A stretch of 64,000 bases of DNA from Hyphomicrobiales bacterium (GTDB lineage Bacteria > Pseudomonadota > Alphaproteobacteria > Rhizobiales > Xanthobacteraceae), in the NCBI GenBank assembly GCA_021730985.1, contig JAKFYI010000004.1:89901-153900 (forward strand), in the 5' to 3' direction. Below are positions 61,659-64,000 of the stretch, piece by piece. The notes under the pieces are model-generated. The model saw only the letters and a list, made by a program, of their open reading frames with translations. It was not told where the DNA came from and searched no databases. Each line of letters starts with the position of its first letter. The first letter of the stretch is position 1. The position numbers were made by a program, and so were the translations under genes.

Positions 61659-62605
61659 GATCCGACCCTGGCAGCGGACGATGGCAGCGCCGAGGCGACC
61701 GCCACCAGTCCCGGCACCGGGTGGCCCTTCTCCTTGCGGGTCGAAACCGGAGCCAGATGGCGCAACTCAAGCCCCGCCGCTTCGACCGCTGCGCGGACGT
61801 GCGCCTCGCCGTGGGCGTAGCGGAGCGTCGGCTGCAGCACGATGCCGGAGCCGCCGTGACTCTCCACTGTGAACGCGAACAGCCCACCGGGGGCCAGCAC
61901 GCCCGCCACCGCCGCGCAGATCGGCGCGAGATCGCCGCAATAAACGAACACGTCCACTGCCAGCACGAGATCGTGCCGTGTCCCGTGCTCCGCCCCGAGG
62001 AACTCGGACAGATCGCCGACCGCGAGGCGGTCGTACACGCCCTTGCCCCTCGCTTGCTCGATCATTCCCGCCGACAGATCGATGCCGGTCAAATGGCGGC
62101 AGTGCGGGCGGAACGCCACCCCCGCGAGCCCGGTGCCGCAGCCAAGATCGAGCACCGATCCGAATTTCAGCGGCTGGCCCCGCACCGCCGATAAAGCCTC
62201 CAGCAGCACCGCGGGGCCTCGATAGTCCAGCCGCTCCACCAGCGCCTCGTCGAAATCCGGCGCGTGCTGGTCGAACAGGCGGCGCACGTAGGCCGAAGTC
62301 ATCGCAGGCGTCGCGTCGCCCGCGCCCATCCGCGCCAGATGCAGCCTCGCGCCGTGATAGTCCTCGCGATCGGCGTTGCTTGCCGCCTGGAACGCGGCGA
62401 TGGCGCCGTCGCGGTTACCGGCCTGCTCACGAATGACGGCGAGCGCGAACCACGCCGTAGCAAAGCCGGGCGCGAGCTCCACCACCTGTTCCAGCACGTC
62501 GGCGGCCGCCGCCCCGTCGCCCTGCTTCAGATAGTCCAGCGCCCAGCCATAGCGCCGGTCGGCGATCAGGTTTCCGGATGAGACGAATAGAGGCTGCGCG
62601 GCCAT
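61655..62605 (-). CDS. TPR-containing class I methyltransferase
   Basis: 316 residues. N-terminal TPR-like helices (DYLKQGDGAAAADVLEQVVE, WFALAVIREQAGNRDGAIAAF), then a Rossmann SAM domain with motif I VLDLGCGTGLAG and the acidic LTGIDLSAGMI. No substrate-defining motif is seen; many relatives are annotated only as methyltransferases. ATG at 62605 with AAGAG upstream. It begins the minus-strand half of the cassette (23 bases from the divergent exonuclease gene) and overlaps the helicase start, so it is the first gene of this repair transcript. Confidence 0.88.
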   Translation of the reverse strand: MAAQPLFVSSGNLIADRRYGWALDYLKQGDGAAAADVLEQVVELAPGFATAWFALAVIREQAGNRDGAIAAFQAASNADREDYHGARLHLARMGAGDATPAMTSAYVRRLFDQHAPDFDEALVERLDYRGPAVLLEALSAVRGQPLKFGSVLDLGCGTGLAGVAFRPHCRHLTGIDLSAGMIEQARGKGVYDRLAVGDLSEFLGAEHGTRHDLVLAVDVFVYCGDLAPICAAVAGVLAPGGLFAFTVESHGGSGIVLQPTLRYAHGEAHVRAAVEAAGLELRHLAPVSTRKEKGHPVPGLVAVASALPSSAARVGS

Positions 62606-62628
62606 GATGCTCTTTTCTCTGGCCCGAT

Positions 62629-63687
62629 ATGACATATCTGAGCGCCATGCGTCCTGAAGACCTGTTGGCGCCGACGCCGTCGGGCGTTTGCTGCAAGCCT
62701 GGCGGTTTTTTTATCGACCCGACGCGGCCGGTGGACAAGGCCGTGATTACCCACGGCCATTCCGACCATGCGCGGCCCGGCCACGGCGCCGTGCTGGCTA
62801 CGCAAGAAACCCTCGACATGATGCGGCTGCGTTACGGCGAAAACTTCGCCGGAACGACGCAAGCGATCCGCTACGGCGAGACGCTGAGCCTCGGCGGCAC
62901 CACCGTAACCTTCCGCCCCGCCGGCCATGTGCTCGGTTCCGCCCAGGCCGTCGTCGAGTGCAAGAATCTCCGGATCGTCGCTTCGGGCGACTACAAGGAC
63001 GCCGCCGATCCGACCTGCACGCCGTTCGAATTGCAGCCCTGCGATGTGTTCATCACCGAGGCGACGTTCGGCTTGCCGGTGTTCCGCCACGGCAACGCCG
63101 CGGGCGAGATCAAGAAGCTCCTCCATTCGGTGGAACTGTTCCCTGAGCGCGCGCACCTGGTCGGCGCGTACTCTCTCGGCAAGGCCCAGCGCGTCATCGC
63201 GCTGATCCGCCAGGCCGGCTACGACAAGCCGATCCACCTGCACGGCGCGATGGAAAAGATCACCCGTTACTACATCAGCCGCGGCATCGATCTCGGCGCG
63301 ATCGAACTGGTCAGCGGTGCGAAAAAGGCGGCGCTCGCCGGCACCATCACGCTCTGCCCGCCGTCGGCACTCAAAGACCTGTGGGCGCGGCGCTTTCCCG
63401 ATCCGGTCGCCTGCTTCGCATCCGGCTGGATGCGGGTGCGCGCGCGTGCGCGCCAGGGCGGTGTCGAACTGCCGCTGGTGATTTCCGACCACGCCGACTG
63501 GGATGGCCTCACCGCCACTATCGCGGCAACCGGCGCATCGGAAATCTGGGTCACGCACGGCCAAGACGCGTTGGTGCACTGGAGCCGGCAGCGTGGGCTG
63601 AAGGCGCGCCCGCTCGCCATCGTCGGCTACGGCGATGAGGACGAGAGCGACGGCGTCACCGATGGCGCGACGGACGAACCGTCATGA
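62629..63687 (+). CDS. Ligase-associated DNA exonuclease (metallo-beta-lactamase fold)
   Basis: 352 residues, TIGR04122-type MBL/beta-CASP nuclease. ITHGHSDHARPG gives the HxHxDH zinc motif, RPAGHVLGSAQA and SGDYKD follow, then EATFGLP and the C-terminal ISDHADWDGL and WVTHGQ. Acts on DNA ends before ligation (inference from cassette membership). ATG at 62629; a second ATG at 62647 matches the common family N-terminus MRPEDLL better. The promoter region shared with the methyltransferase gene is only 23-41 bases. The stop overlaps the ligase start (ATGA). Confidence 0.94.
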   Translation: MTYLSAMRPEDLLAPTPSGVCCKPGGFFIDPTRPVDKAVITHGHSDHARPGHGAVLATQETLDMMRLRYGENFAGTTQAIRYGETLSLGGTTVTFRPAGHVLGSAQAVVECKNLRIVASGDYKDAADPTCTPFELQPCDVFITEATFGLPVFRHGNAAGEIKKLLHSVELFPERAHLVGAYSLGKAQRVIALIRQAGYDKPIHLHGAMEKITRYYISRGIDLGAIELVSGAKKAALAGTITLCPPSALKDLWARRFPDPVACFASGWMRVRARARQGGVELPLVISDHADWDGLTATIAATGASEIWVTHGQDALVHWSRQRGLKARPLAIVGYGDEDESDGVTDGATDEPS

Positions 63688-64000
63688 ACGCATTCGCGCA
63701 ATTGCTGGACCGTCTCGCGTACGAGCCCAGCCGCAACAACAAGCTGCGGCTGATCGCAGACTATCTGCGTTCGACGGCCGATCCGGAGCGCGGCTTCGCG
63801 CTCGCAGCACTGACCGGGGCGCTTTCCTTCCAGCACGCCAAGGCCGGCACGATCCGCGCGCTGATCGCCGAGCGCACCGATCCGGTGCTGTTCGAGCTTT
63901 CCTATGACTACGTCGGCGATCTGTCGGAAACCGTCGCGCTGATGTGGCCCACGCGCTCCGCCCTCTCCGTTCCCTCCCCCCTTGAGGGGGAGGGTCAGGG
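63684..64000 (+). CDS. ATP-dependent DNA ligase, N-terminal part (continues beyond window)
   Basis: Visible 105 residues begin MNAFAQLLDRLAYEPSRNNK and match the N-terminal DNA-binding domain of LigB/C-type bacterial ATP-dependent ligases of this cassette (SFQHAKAGTIRALIAERTDPVLFELSYDYVGDLSETVALMWP). The catalytic KxDG is beyond the window. Translation is coupled to the exonuclease by ATGA. The last visible codons (VPSPLEGEGQ) come from a palindromic element; whether the frame continues intact cannot be seen here. Confidence 0.9.
   Translation, partial: MNAFAQLLDRLAYEPSRNNKLRLIADYLRSTADPERGFALAALTGALSFQHAKAGTIRALIAERTDPVLFELSYDYVGDLSETVALMWPTRSALSVPSPLEGEGQ
63972..63994. repeat. Palindromic element inside the ligase gene
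   Basis: Perfect nine-base arms CCCTCCCCC and GGGGGAGGG around a five-base loop, followed by TCAGGG. Read in the ligase frame as PSPLEGEG. Similar in type to the element in the helicase (pyrimidine-rich arm, purine-rich arm). Confidence 0.8.

Overview
The window is GC-rich chromosomal DNA from an alphaproteobacterium, most likely a member of the Hyphomicrobiales (Rhizobiales) close to the Bradyrhizobium/Rhodopseudomonas (Nitrobacteraceae) or Xanthobacteraceae lineages. The cues are a 5-aminolevulinate synthase HemA, an F0-only ATP synthase operon with both b and b' subunits, the ctaC-D-B-(small)-G-E-DUF983-surf1 oxidase operon followed by thrC, an M16 peptidase and rimJ, an IalB-family protein, a DUF1127 protein, a PodJ-like polarity protein with a CtrA-like box, and the dispersed palindromes common in these genomes. 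I see no rRNA, tRNA, CRISPR array, insertion sequence or prophage. Nearly all of the window is ordinary core genome at high coding density. No long gene was found broken, but both edges cut genes (tpsA on the left, a DNA ligase on the right).

Layout. 1-4.9 kb (minus): an isochorismatase-type hydrolase, the TpsB transporter and a large TpsA adhesin (two-partner secretion). 5.1-8.3 kb: hemA, an AbrB-family membrane protein, a stand-alone LuxR-type HTH protein and mscL. 8.5-14 kb: a transporter-fused hybrid histidine kinase, a tiny basic protein, a NarL-type response regulator, YjbQ and a small lipoprotein. 14.2-16.7 kb: atpI-atpB-atpE-atpF'-atpF behind a good sigma70-type promoter. 16.8-20.2 kb: a PMT-like membrane protein, a RidA protein, an unusual HAD protein and a lipoprotein. 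20.3-30.2 kb (minus): the cytochrome aa3 oxidase operon running into thrC, M16 peptidase and rimJ. 30.5-33.3 kb: IalB, then a tightly coupled dehydrogenase-cupin-hydratase operon. 33.5-40 kb: a secreted Ala/Pro-rich protein, TenA, a small protein, a hairpin-rich apparently non-coding stretch, TldD, a PAN-domain protein and a second PMT-like membrane protein. 40.1-43.4 kb: DUF1127, LysR, YbaK and glutamate-cysteine ligase. 43.5-52.7 kb: a fatty-acid beta-oxidation region (FadB-like, two sister cupins, FadA-like, two acyl-CoA dehydrogenases) with an APC permease. 53-57.9 kb: PodJ-like Sel1 protein, TauE/SafE permease and its TIGR02186 partner. 57.9-64 kb: the ligase-associated DNA repair cassette (PdeM, helicase, exonuclease, ligase) with a META-domain gene and a TPR-methyltransferase gene embedded in it.

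The most interesting items are: (i) the ligase-associated repair cassette, whose two extra genes are joined to the helicase by 4-base overlaps, and in which both the helicase and the ligase carry an in-frame palindromic element; (ii) a roughly 450-base stretch upstream of tldD full of hairpins, two capped by GAAA tetraloops, that looks like a structured RNA rather than a protein gene; (iii) two families of dispersed inverted repeats (four GTCAT-bounded elements and three GAGCATGATC palindromes, one of which supplies the stop codon of ctaG); (iv) a HAD protein whose second catalytic Asp is Asn; and (v) paired cupin genes inside the fad operon. None proves a new system; each finding states a decisive test.
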